Origin: Alphaproteobacteria bacterium
GTDB taxonomy: Bacteria; Pseudomonadota; Alphaproteobacteria; Puniceispirillales; UBA1172
Assembly (NCBI GenBank): GCA_023259875.1
Contig: JALRFL010000261.1
Location: 1 to 6,703 of the forward strand
Direction of reading: 5' to 3'
DNA: 6,703 nt
Shown: positions 1 through 6,458 of the stretch, piece by piece
How positions within the stretch are numbered: position 1 is the stretch's first letter
How the letters are laid out: each line of letters starts with the position of its first letter
Translations under genes and position numbers: made by a program
The notes under the pieces: model-generated
What the model saw: the letters and a program-made list of their open reading frames with translations, nothing else
The model's database searches: none
What the model was told of the DNA's origin: nothing

Positions 1-6
1 TTTCAT
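1..6 (-). CDS. Possible start of the next tup-operon gene (edge fragment)
   Basis: Reading leftward past the TupB stop codon, an ATG at 6-4 followed by AAA reaches the window edge. An AGGTGG sequence (minus strand, 22-17) overlaps the TupB stop and lies 10 bases before this ATG, which suits a translationally coupled gene. In tungstate systems the permease is commonly followed by the ATPase TupC, so that is the natural guess. Only two codons are visible, so the identity is inferred from context alone. Confidence 0.3.
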
Positions 7-20
7 CTTACGTGGTCCAC

Positions 21-695
21 CTAGTTTCTGACCACCAGTGTGTTGATCATTAATGTCATGAACAACAAAACCATACCAAGCGATAGCGCCGTTGCAAGGT
101 TGCCGCGCGAGGTTTCCAATGTGATTGAAGTCGTCATGACACGGGTAAAATGATTGATATTTCCGCCAACAATCATCACGGCGCCAACCTCTGCCATGGC
201 GCGCCCAAGCCCTGCGAGTAACGCGGTCAGCAAATCCACCCAGCCATCTTTGATCAGGGTCATCATGCGTTTTCTTGGCGGCAGACCCAACATCATAAAA
301 AGCGGATGATAATCTTGATGCATGCGCGCCAAGGCTTGCCTGCTCAACGCCGTAATAATAGGCGTCACTAGAATCATCTGGGCAATAATCATCGCTGTTG
401 GGGTATAGAGCAATTCAAGCACGCCTAATGGGCCAGAGCGTGAAATCATCATATAAACAAGCAACCCAACCACCACTGGCGGCAGACCCATAAGGGTATT
501 GATGACGGCAACAAGCACGGAATGGCCGCGGAATTGGGTTGTTGCTAACAGCGCACCCATAGGCAAGCCAATCGCAGCAGCAAGCCCAACTGCGGTTAAA
601 TTGACTTTCAGCGACAAAAAAATGACCTCATAGAGGTTCGCGTCACCTGTAGCCAGCAGGACAAAGGCCTGTTTTATGGCAATTAGCAATTCCAT
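21..695 (-). CDS. tupB: TupB-like tungstate ABC transporter permease
   Basis: This is the inner-membrane permease of a tungstate (possibly molybdate) uptake ABC transporter. Tungstate serves the pterin cofactor of enzymes such as formate dehydrogenases. From the ATG at 695 the product is 224 residues, a normal length for TupB. Several hydrophobic segments are visible, including about 32-52, 58-84 and 100-113. A cytoplasmic loop near 135-160 (LGLPPRKR onward) fits the EAA-type ATPase coupling loop. The stretch GRAMAEVGAVMIVGGNI, followed by TRVMTTSITLETSRGN, is characteristic of TupB rather than ModB or CysT permeases. The frame stays open upstream to a TTG at 785, but those 30 extra residues (Cys- and Lys-containing, non-hydrophobic) do not look like part of the family, and a promoter-like pair at 723-750 lies inside them. 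I therefore prefer the ATG, although it lacks a clear Shine-Dalgarno. No TupA binding protein lies immediately upstream, so it must be elsewhere, possibly beyond the left edge. Confidence 0.85.
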   Translation of the reverse strand: MELLIAIKQAFVLLATGDANLYEVIFLSLKVNLTAVGLAAAIGLPMGALLATTQFRGHSVLVAVINTLMGLPPVVVGLLVYMMISRSGPLGVLELLYTPTAMIIAQMILVTPIITALSRQALARMHQDYHPLFMMLGLPPRKRMMTLIKDGWVDLLTALLAGLGRAMAEVGAVMIVGGNINHFTRVMTTSITLETSRGNLATALSLGMVLLFMTLMINTLVVRN

Positions 696-707
696 AACTG
701 AAAATCT

Positions 708-720
708 TGATAAAATATCA
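708..720. repeat. Inverted repeat TGATA-AAA-TATCA in tupB leader
   Basis: A perfect 5+5 bp dyad with a 3-base centre sits between the candidate tupB -10 box and its ATG, where a repressor would block transcription. Its minus-strand form contains TTTTATCAA (715-707). The same 9-mer appears on the plus strand at 802-810 within the second dyad further upstream. Operator function is inferred from position and from this repetition. Confidence 0.35.
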
Positions 721-722
721 TT

Positions 723-750
723 TTTATAAAAGCCAGTGGAACATGGGCAA
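723..750 (-). promoter_or_regulatory. Candidate sigma70 promoter for tupB
   Basis: On the minus strand, TTGCCC (750-745) and TATAAA (728-723) are separated by 16 bases. They match the consensus hexamers at 4 of 6 and 5 of 6 positions. The -10 box lies 27 bases before the preferred ATG, leaving a leader of roughly 20 bases. This supports the shorter start, because the longer TTG start would lie upstream of the promoter. It is read by eye and not scored against background, and AT-rich DNA produces such matches easily. Confidence 0.45.
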
Positions 751-793
751 AAACCAATTTTTTGAGGTTTAGCCGCATGATTCAACCCTGAAA

Positions 794-811
794 TTTGATT
801 ATTTTATCAAA
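794..811. repeat. Inverted repeat TTTGAT-N6-ATCAAA upstream of tupB
   Basis: A 6+6 bp perfect dyad with an AT-only 6-base spacer, centred about 54 bases upstream of the tupB candidate -35 box. It shares TTTTATCAA with the dyad at 708-720, in opposite orientation. The pair may bind the same regulator, for example a metal-oxyanion responsive one, but neither matches a box that I can name with confidence. Confidence 0.3.
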
Positions 812-831
812 AATCTCCTCTCATCTTTCGG

Positions 832-864
832 TTTTGGCCTGAAAATGCGATTTATAAGCCAAAA
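832..864. repeat. Inverted repeat TTTTGGC-N19-GCCAAAA
   Basis: Perfect 7+7 bp arms at 832-838 and 858-864 in the middle of the divergent intergenic region. The right arm carries TAAGCC (855-860), which recurs 24 bp further on at 879-884. The position between two divergent genes suits a regulator site. No named motif is recognised. Confidence 0.3.
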
Positions 865-879
865 TCACTCCCTGTTGGT

Positions 880-906
880 AAGCCTTATTTTTCGAAAAAA
901 TGGCTT
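880..906. repeat. Imperfect dyad AAGCC...TTCGAA...GGCTT
   Basis: Outer arms AAGCC (880-884) and GGCTT (902-906) enclose a mostly complementary T-run and A-run centred on TTCGAA (891-896), with a small bulge. Its right arm touches the candidate -35 box (905-910) of the rightward promoter, so it is placed where an activator or repressor could act. It is not a convincing terminator, because it lies outside both predicted transcripts. Confidence 0.3.
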
Positions 907-933
907 TACGCTCTCTTTTTATCATTGTTTAAT
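905..933 (+). promoter_or_regulatory. Candidate sigma70 promoter for the peptide-transporter operon
   Basis: TTTACG (905-910) and TTTAAT (928-933) are separated by 17 bases and match the consensus at 4 of 6 and 5 of 6 positions. Transcription would begin near 940, leaving a leader of about 55 bases before the binding-protein ATG. The palindrome at 941-956 would then sit at or just past the start site. This is a visual match only. Confidence 0.45.
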
Positions 934-940
934 GAATATC

Positions 941-956
941 AAGTTAACATTAACTT
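941..956. promoter_or_regulatory. Perfect palindrome AAGTTAA-CA-TTAACTT, operator candidate
   Basis: Two perfectly complementary 7-base arms (941-947 and 950-956) surround a 2-base centre. The site lies right after the candidate -10 box of the rightward promoter and 38 bases before the binding-protein ATG, a classic repressor position. The size and symmetry fit a dimeric helix-turn-helix regulator. No regulator gene is present in the window, so the binding protein is unknown. Confidence 0.45.
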
Positions 957-984
957 AAAAAACAATTCAGCATGATTGTGAATA

Positions 985-992
985 TGGAGGAA
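985..992 (+). promoter_or_regulatory. Strong ribosome binding site (TGGAGGAA)
   Basis: GGAGG at 986-990 lies 4 bases before the ATG at 995, although the complementarity extends through the following AA. It is the strongest Shine-Dalgarno in the window. It fixes the start of the binding-protein gene and agrees with the high expression expected of a periplasmic component. Confidence 0.8.
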
Positions 993-994
993 AA

Positions 995-2659
995 ATGAGC
1001 AACTCAAGAAATCCTAAGCACGATATTTCAACAGAGGTATCGGATAAGGAAACCCAAATTAAGGCGAAGAAACTTCAGGAGAGCTTCATCTCTGGAAAGA
1101 TTAGCCGCCGTAATTTTGTCTCAACATCTGTTGCGATTGGTGTGTCCCTTGCTGGGGCGACAGCTGTGGTCAATCAGGTTGAGGCCGCTACCCCAAAAAG
1201 TGGTGGTCGTCTCCGGATGGGTATCACAGGTGGCGCAACAAGCGATGTGCTTGATCCAGGTCAGATTCTTGATGCCTATATGATTAACGTATCCATGGGG
1301 CAGGTTCGTCCAAACATGACGAAAATTATGCCTGATGGCTCTGTTGAAGGGGATTTGGCTTCTGGTTGGCAAGCTTCTAATGGCGCCAAAACATGGAAGT
1401 TTGATGTCCGTCAGGGCGTGGAATTCCACAATGGCAAAACCCTTGATTCCACCGATATCGTGGATTCGATCCGCCACCATATGGGCCCTGATTCAAAATC
1501 AGGCGGCAGTGGTGTTGTCTCTGGTATCGCTTCTATCAAAGAAGACGGCAAATATGGCGTTGTTGTTGAGCTGAACGAAGGCAATGGTGACTTGCCAATC
1601 CTGCTTTCTGACTATCACCTCAATATCTGCCCATCTAAAGGTGACGGCAGCATTGATTGGGAATCCGGCATTGGCGCAGGCCCATACACCCTAGAAGAGC
1701 ACGAGCCAGGTGTTCGGACATTGACAAAGAAATTTGCCAATTACTGGAACACAGGCAACGAGTCTCATTTTGATGAGGTGGAAACCCTTGGCATTAACGA
1801 CCCGACAGCTCGTCTGGCCGCTTTGTCAACTGGTGCTGTTGACGCGATTAACAACGTTCCTGCTAAAACCGCATCGCGGCTGAAGTCCATGGTCAATGTG
1901 AAAACCCTGATTTCAACAGGGAACAAGCAGTGCACCATGCCAATGCTTTGTGATGTTGCCCCGTTTGATGATCAAAATGTGCGTAATGCTATTAAGCACA
2001 TCATCAATCGTCAGGAACTGCTGGACAAAATCTTCTTTGGTTATGGTCAGCTTGGCAACGATAACCCTGTTGGGCCAGCTAACTATTTCCGGGCTAACAC
2101 AGATGAATTGCCACAGCGTGAGTATGATCCTGAGCAGGCAAAATATTACCTCAAGCAAGCTGGCTTGAGCAGCTTGTCTGTGAAGTTCCATGCCGCTGAC
2201 ACGGGCTTTAGTGGTTCGGTTGATGCTGGTGCCCTAATGCGCGAATCAGCTAAAGCCGCAGGCATTGACATTGAAGTCGTGCGTGAGCCAAACGACGGTT
2301 ACTGGTCAAATGTTTGGATGGTTAAGCCTTGGTCTGCTTGTTATTGGAGCGGCCGTCCGACCGAAGACTGGATCTTCTCACAGATCTATTATTCAAAGGC
2401 GGATTGGAACGACACCCATTGGAACAACAGCAGCTTTGATAAGCTTCTGGTTGAGGCTCGGTCCGAAACAGATGAAGCAAAGCGTCGTGATAAATATGTG
2501 GAAATGCAGCGCATTGTCCATAACGATGGCGGCCTTGCTCTGCCTGTGTTCCTTAGTGAAATCATGGGTTATCGCTCAAACATCACTGTTCCTGACCAGA
2601 TTGCTAATAACTGGGAACTTGATGGTCACCTTGCTGCTCGCCGTTGGTGGACTGCATAA
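995..2659 (+). CDS. Tat-exported family 5 peptide-type solute-binding protein
   Basis: This is the periplasmic ligand-binding component of a peptide/nickel-type (Dpp/Opp) ABC importer, 554 residues long. The N-terminus has a long charged region (1-36) and then the twin-arginine motif SRRNFV (37-42). A hydrophobic stretch (about 43-60) follows, with a likely cleavage site after VEA (residue 64), so folded export through Tat is predicted. The charged extension ending in SGKISRRNF is a style common among alphaproteobacterial members of this family. The mature part follows the SBP_bac_5 pattern: GGRLRMGI at the start, LASGWQ and WKFDVRQGVEFHNGK near 120-150, GAGPYTL near 227-233, and the DQNVRNAIKHIINRQELLDKIFFGYG block near 325-350. 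Near 460-468 is RPTEDWIFS, in the region that helps form the ligand pocket. The start is fixed by the adjacent GGAGG. The ligand cannot be deduced; peptides, opines or other small amides are all possible. A perfect stem-loop follows the stop, and the two permease genes and the ATPase gene complete the transporter. Confidence 0.92.
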   Translation: MSNSRNPKHDISTEVSDKETQIKAKKLQESFISGKISRRNFVSTSVAIGVSLAGATAVVNQVEAATPKSGGRLRMGITGGATSDVLDPGQILDAYMINVSMGQVRPNMTKIMPDGSVEGDLASGWQASNGAKTWKFDVRQGVEFHNGKTLDSTDIVDSIRHHMGPDSKSGGSGVVSGIASIKEDGKYGVVVELNEGNGDLPILLSDYHLNICPSKGDGSIDWESGIGAGPYTLEEHEPGVRTLTKKFANYWNTGNESHFDEVETLGINDPTARLAALSTGAVDAINNVPAKTASRLKSMVNVKTLISTGNKQCTMPMLCDVAPFDDQNVRNAIKHIINRQELLDKIFFGYGQLGNDNPVGPANYFRANTDELPQREYDPEQAKYYLKQAGLSSLSVKFHAADTGFSGSVDAGALMRESAKAAGIDIEVVREPNDGYWSNVWMVKPWSACYWSGRPTEDWIFSQIYYSKADWNDTHWNNSSFDKLLVEARSETDEAKRRDKYVEMQRIVHNDGGLALPVFLSEIMGYRSNITVPDQIANNWELDGHLAARRWWTA

Positions 2660-2683
2660 GCGTGATCGGATAACATATCACAC

Positions 2684-2716
2684 AGATGGAAAGCCATGCC
2701 TTATGGCTTTCCATTT
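2684..2716 (+). terminator. Stem-loop after binding-protein gene (partial terminator or mRNA stabiliser)
   Basis: A perfect 12-bp stem, ATGGAAAGCCAT (2686-2697) with ATGGCTTTCCAT (2703-2714), closes a 5-base loop and begins 26 bases after the stop codon. A G-U and an A-U pair can extend it by two. The following bases, TTTCGTTCC, form only a broken T-run, so full termination is doubtful. Such hairpins between a binding-protein gene and its permease genes are known to allow partial read-through or to protect the upstream mRNA, giving more binding protein than membrane components. Confidence 0.7.
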
Positions 2717-2821
2717 CGTTCCGCCTAGATTTCAGCCATTTTTATTTCTTATCTTGCTGATCAAATAGGGGATCGTAAATTAGCAACACTTTGTTTTATT
2801 GTGTTTTGAGACGACAATAAC

Positions 2822-3775
2822 ATGCCAAACATCATTTCAATGATTATCAAAAGACTGGGTTTGGGGGTATTAACCCTTCTGCTGTTGTCTTTGCTTATTT
2901 TTCTCTCTGTTGAAGCCTTGCCTGGCGATTTGGCAGAAACAATTCTCGGTCAGCAGGCAACACCCGAAACCGTTGCCGCCATCCGCAAAGAACTTGGGCT
3001 TGATCAACCGCCGCTTACGCGCTATCTGAACTGGCTTGGCGGCGTCGTGCAAGGAGATTTTGGCAACTCCCTCGCATTGAAGAAACCGATATCTGGATTA
3101 ATTGCCCCTCGCATTCAAAACACCCTTTTCTTGACCTTATATACCGCCGCGATTGCGGTTCCATTATCCATTATTCTTGGCCTTGCGGTGTCGCTCTTTC
3201 GCAACAGCTATTTTGACCGCATCACCAACACCACAGCTCTAGCGGCGATTTCCATGCCAGAGTTTTTTGTTGGTTATGTCATGATCTATTTCTTTGCTTT
3301 GTCTGGTTATTTTCCATCTATGGCAAATATCAATGCGAACACACCGTTGCTGGATAAACTTTATCTGTGTTTCTTGCCAGCCTTAACCCTAACGCTTGTG
3401 GTTACCGCCCATATGATGCGGATGACACGCGCCGCCATTATCAATGTGCTGGCCTTGCCCTATATCGAAATGGCGCGCCTCAAAGGGGCAAAGCCAAGCC
3501 GGATTATTGTTCGCCATGCGTTGCCGAATGCCATTGCCCCGATTGTGAATGTTGTCGCTCTTAATCTGGCCTATCTGATCACAGGGGTTGTGATTGTTGA
3601 GATTGTATTTGTCTTTCCCGGCTTAGGACAGTTGATGGTCGATGGCGTTAAGTTTCGCGATGTGCCTGTGGTTCAGGCCACGGCCCTTATCTTTGCCAGT
3701 GCATATGTTGGGCTGAATTTATTGGCGGATATCATTTCAACCCTTTCCAATCCGCGCCTGATGCGCCAGCGATAG
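2822..3775 (+). CDS. DppB-type peptide ABC transporter permease
   Basis: First inner-membrane channel subunit of the peptide-type importer, 317 residues, a normal length for DppB/OppB. TM1 (about 12-30) is followed by the family periplasmic segment: PGD at 34-36, then ILGQQATPETVAAIRKELGLDQP and a GDFGNSL stretch at 78-84. Further hydrophobic segments are at about 100-124, 138-160, 180-200, 238-263 and 284-306, giving six in all. The EAA coupling loop runs from about 215 to 240 (EMARLKGAK...RHALPNAIAP), with the conserved glycine at 222. The PGLGQLMVDGV stretch (266-276) and the C-terminal NPRL are also typical. The Shine-Dalgarno is poor (GAG at 2808-2810), in contrast with the binding-protein gene, which fits lower expression. 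A 162-base gap with the stem-loop separates it from that gene, and 13 bases separate it from the next permease. The ligand is unknown, so no dpp or opp name is assigned. Confidence 0.92.
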   Translation: MPNIISMIIKRLGLGVLTLLLLSLLIFLSVEALPGDLAETILGQQATPETVAAIRKELGLDQPPLTRYLNWLGGVVQGDFGNSLALKKPISGLIAPRIQNTLFLTLYTAAIAVPLSIILGLAVSLFRNSYFDRITNTTALAAISMPEFFVGYVMIYFFALSGYFPSMANINANTPLLDKLYLCFLPALTLTLVVTAHMMRMTRAAIINVLALPYIEMARLKGAKPSRIIVRHALPNAIAPIVNVVALNLAYLITGVVIVEIVFVFPGLGQLMVDGVKFRDVPVVQATALIFASAYVGLNLLADIISTLSNPRLMRQR

Positions 3776-3788
3776 AGGTATCAACGAT

Positions 3789-4712
3789 ATGATCTATTTG
3801 CAGACTTTGCTTGGTGTATTGGTATTTACCGTTGTTGGTTTGGCGGCAGGATGGGTGTTTCGGGAAATGTTGGTGCTAATCACCAGCCGCAATACTGGTA
3901 AGTTCCTAAGAACAGCCCCTTTAACCGCCAGTTTCGGTATGCTTGTCATTACAATCTATATTTTTTGTGCCGTATTTGCCCCCTTAATTGCCCCTTATGG
4001 TGAGGCGGAAATTTTATCTGGTGGATTTGAACCTTGGGGCTCAACCTATATTCTTGGCACTGATAATCTGGGACGGGATGTCTTTACCCGGTTGATCTAT
4101 GGGGCAAGAAACACGGTTGGCATCGCCTTTTTGATCACCGCGCTGGCGTTTTTGTTTGGCACCGTGCTAGGGATTTTCGCCGCCCTTAAAGGCGGAGTTA
4201 TTGATCAGGTGATGAGCCGACTGATCGATGTTCTGATGGCTATCCCATCCTTGATTTTCTCACTTCTGATGCTGACAATTTTTGGCACATCGGTGTTTAG
4301 TTTGGTGATTGTGATCGCAACGATTGACTCAACCCGTGTCTTTCGTATTGCTCGCGCCGTTGCCTTAAGCATTGTTCAACTGGATTATGTTGAGGCGGCA
4401 AAGCTTCGAGGTGAGAGCACATCCTATCTGATCCGTAAAGAAATCCTGCCTAATGCCATGGCGCCTTTAGCGGCGGAGTTTGGCCTGCGTTTCTGTTTTG
4501 TGTTCTTGATGATCTCGGCGCTGTCCTTTTTGGGATTAGGGCTTCAGCCGCCAACCGCAGACTGGGGTTCTATGGTTCGGGATAACGCGGATCTAATCAG
4601 TTTTGGGGATATCACCCCTCTTATTCCTGCTGGTGCGATTGCGTTATTGACCATTGCTGTTAATTTTGTCGTGGACTGGCTCTTGCACCGCGCTAGTGGA
4701 TTAAAAGATTAG
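3789..4712 (+). CDS. DppC-type peptide ABC transporter permease with extra N-terminal membrane segment
   Basis: Second channel subunit of the importer, 307 residues, in the usual DppC length range. The conserved core starts with a transmembrane helix near 45-69 that ends in APLIAPYG. It continues with GTDNLGRDVFTRLIYGAR (90-107), helices around 111-133, 152-178, 233-253 and 278-298, and the EAA loop at about 201-226 (VEAAKLRGES...EILPNAMAP, glycine 208). SFLGLGLQPPTADWGSM (246-262) is the family C-terminal signature. Ahead of the core lies another hydrophobic segment at about 4-24, which standard DppC/OppC proteins, having a short cytoplasmic N-terminus, usually lack. AGAGG at 3774-3778 overlaps the stop of the upstream permease and serves as ribosome binding site 10 bases before the ATG. 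That supports this start, and hence the extra segment, and suggests coupled translation. Confidence 0.9.
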   Translation: MIYLQTLLGVLVFTVVGLAAGWVFREMLVLITSRNTGKFLRTAPLTASFGMLVITIYIFCAVFAPLIAPYGEAEILSGGFEPWGSTYILGTDNLGRDVFTRLIYGARNTVGIAFLITALAFLFGTVLGIFAALKGGVIDQVMSRLIDVLMAIPSLIFSLLMLTIFGTSVFSLVIVIATIDSTRVFRIARAVALSIVQLDYVEAAKLRGESTSYLIRKEILPNAMAPLAAEFGLRFCFVFLMISALSFLGLGLQPPTADWGSMVRDNADLISFGDITPLIPAGAIALLTIAVNFVVDWLLHRASGLKD

Positions 4713-4721
4713 GAGACACCC

Positions 4722-6416
4722 ATGGCTGCACGCAAATCTGCCTCATCTTCGTCTGATCTGCTCTTGAGCATGAAGAATATTCATATCAAGGGAAAATCCG
4801 ATGATAAATGGATTGATATTATCAATGGCGTCGATCTTGATCTTAATCGGGGCGAGGTGTTGGGACTAATTGGTGAGAGTGGCGCAGGCAAATCCACCCT
4901 TGGCCTTGCCGCGATGGGGTTTTGCCGTGACGGATGCAAAATCACCGATGGCTCTATCCAATTTGATGGGATGGATATGCTGTCGCTTAGCAAAAATGAA
5001 CTGCGGCAATTGCGTGGACATCGCATTTCCTATGTCGCGCAATCTGCTGCTGCCAGTTTTAATCCAGCCCATAAACTGATTGATCAGTTTTGTGAGGCGC
5101 CGCTGATCCACAATGTGATGTCGCGAAGTCAGGCAACAGAATATGCCATTGATCTTTATCACCGCATAAATCTGCCTGATCCTGATCATTTTGGTTTCCG
5201 CTACCCACATGAGGTTTCTGGCGGCCAATTGCAACGGGCTATGACCGCCATGGCCTTATCTTGCCGGCCTGATCTGATTATTTTTGATGAACCGACAACC
5301 GCGCTGGATGTGACCACCCAGATTGAGGTGTTGGCGGCAATTAAGGATATTGTCAAAGAATTTAATACCGCAGCAATTTATATTAGCCACGATCTGGCCG
5401 TGGTGGCGCAGATGGCTGACCGAATAAAGGTCTTGCTTAAGGGGGATGAGGTGGAACAAGCCCCCACCGATGTCATGCTTCAAAGCCCATCGCAGGATTA
5501 CACCAAATCGCTCTGGGCTGTGAGGGAATACAACAGAAAAGAGCAGAAAATACCGCCACAAACCGAAATGCCCATCATTTCAATCAAGAATGTCACCGCA
5601 GGCTATGCTAGCAAACTTGATGTCCTCAAAGAGGTTTCTTTTGATATTTATAAAAAGCGTACGGTTGCTGTGGTTGGCGAATCTGGTAGTGGCAAATCCA
5701 CAACCGCGCGCGTTGTGACCGGTCTATTAAAGCCGCGCATGGGTTCGGTCTCGTTTGAAGGCGAAACCCTGCCAGCTGGATACCAATCCCGAAGCCGTGA
5801 CCAGTTGCGCCGTATTCAGATGATCTATCAGATGGCTGACACTGCCCTTAACCCCAAATTGCGGATACGCGATCTCATCGCTCGACCAGCCAATATGTAT
5901 TTAGGCCTAAGTGGCAAAGCCCTTGAAGAAAGGGTTCGCGAGCTTTTGCATATGATTGAAATGGAACCTGATCAGTTTATTGATCGTCTGCCATCCGAAT
6001 TATCAGGTGGTCAAAAACAGCGTATTGGCATTGCCCGTGCGATTGCCGCAGAGCCAAGCATCATCATTTGTGATGAGGTAACCAGCGCCCTTGATCAACT
6101 CGTCGCAGAAGGCATACTGAAACTGCTTGATCGGCTTCAGTCTGAACTGGACCTGTCTTATATGTTTATCACCCATGATCTGGCGACGGTTCGCGCTATC
6201 GCGGATGAGGTGGTAGTGATGAAAGACGGCGTTGTCGTAGAACAGGGCATCAAGTCTAAAATGTTCACACCGCCGCATCATCCTTACACGGAATTGCTGC
6301 TCGGCTCTGTGCCAGAGATGGACCCGAAATGGCTTGATCGCCTTTTGGATGAGCGCGGCAAAGACAATCTTGGTGACGCCGCCATTGCGAAAATGCAGAA
6401 CCAAGGCTTGGCCTGA
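4722..6416 (+). CDS. Fused double ATPase (DppD-DppF type) of the peptide ABC importer
   Basis: This cytoplasmic energy subunit carries both nucleotide-binding domains in one 564-residue chain, so one copy can serve the DppB/DppC-type pair. Domain 1 has Walker [10 protein letters not shown] (51-59), Q-loop Q107, signature VSGGQ (165-169), Walker B LIIFDEP (185-191) and switch histidine H223. Domain 2 has Walker [10 protein letters not shown] (319-327), Q-loop Q370, signature LSGGQ (427-431), Walker B IIICDEV (447-453) and H485. All catalytic residues are intact in both halves, so both sites should be able to hydrolyse ATP. Each half ends in an oligopeptide-type C-terminal tail ([13 protein letters not shown] near 255-267; [19 protein letters not shown] near 517-534). 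Neither tail contains cysteine, so the iron-sulphur cluster motif of some DppD proteins is absent. TAGGAG (4710-4715) overlaps the preceding stop and lies 6 bases before the ATG. Fused ATPases of this kind are common in alphaproteobacteria and also occur elsewhere, as in GsiA. Confidence 0.93.
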   Translation: MAARKSASSSSDLLLSMKNIHIKGKSDDKWIDIINGVDLDLNRGEVLGLIGESGAGKSTLGLAAMGFCRDGCKITDGSIQFDGMDMLSLSKNELRQLRGHRISYVAQSAAASFNPAHKLIDQFCEAPLIHNVMSRSQATEYAIDLYHRINLPDPDHFGFRYPHEVSGGQLQRAMTAMALSCRPDLIIFDEPTTALDVTTQIEVLAAIKDIVKEFNTAAIYISHDLAVVAQMADRIKVLLKGDEVEQAPTDVMLQSPSQDYTKSLWAVREYNRKEQKIPPQTEMPIISIKNVTAGYASKLDVLKEVSFDIYKKRTVAVVGESGSGKSTTARVVTGLLKPRMGSVSFEGETLPAGYQSRSRDQLRRIQMIYQMADTALNPKLRIRDLIARPANMYLGLSGKALEERVRELLHMIEMEPDQFIDRLPSELSGGQKQRIGIARAIAAEPSIIICDEVTSALDQLVAEGILKLLDRLQSELDLSYMFITHDLATVRAIADEVVVMKDGVVVEQGIKSKMFTPPHHPYTELLLGSVPEMDPKWLDRLLDERGKDNLGDAAIAKMQNQGLA

Positions 6417-6458
6417 TTGTAGCACTGGCTAATATCCCAAAGCATTAGGCCACTTGCC

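Noticed and set aside
695..785. TTG-initiated 30-residue N-terminal extension of TupB
   Set aside because: It would start upstream of the best promoter candidate, uses a rare start codon, and adds residues that do not resemble a permease N-terminus.
880..925. Reading the AAGCC/GGCTT dyad plus the following CTCTTTTT as a terminator
   Set aside because: Both neighbouring genes are transcribed away from this spot, so no transcript would end here. The T-run is also about ten bases away from the stem.
2265..2768. Open frame of 167 codons on the plus strand overlapping the end of the binding-protein gene
   Set aside because: It is an out-of-frame shadow of a clear family 5 binding protein. Its product has no recognisable domain and an erratic composition, and it has no convincing ribosome site.
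2754..2781. Possible internal promoter TTGCTG-N16-TAAATT before the first permease gene
   Set aside because: It matches the consensus at only 3 of 6 and 4 of 6 positions, little better than chance in AT-rich DNA. Read-through from the upstream gene explains permease expression just as well.
2785..2805. Short inverted repeat AACAC-N11-GTGTT just before the first permease gene
   Set aside because: Arms of five bases with an 11-base loop are expected by chance at this scale, and nothing nearby gives it support as an operator.
4866..5234. Minus-strand open frame opposite the first ATPase domain
   Set aside because: The plus strand encodes Walker A, Q-loop and signature motifs here. The antisense product resembles no family and is a mirror of the coding bias.
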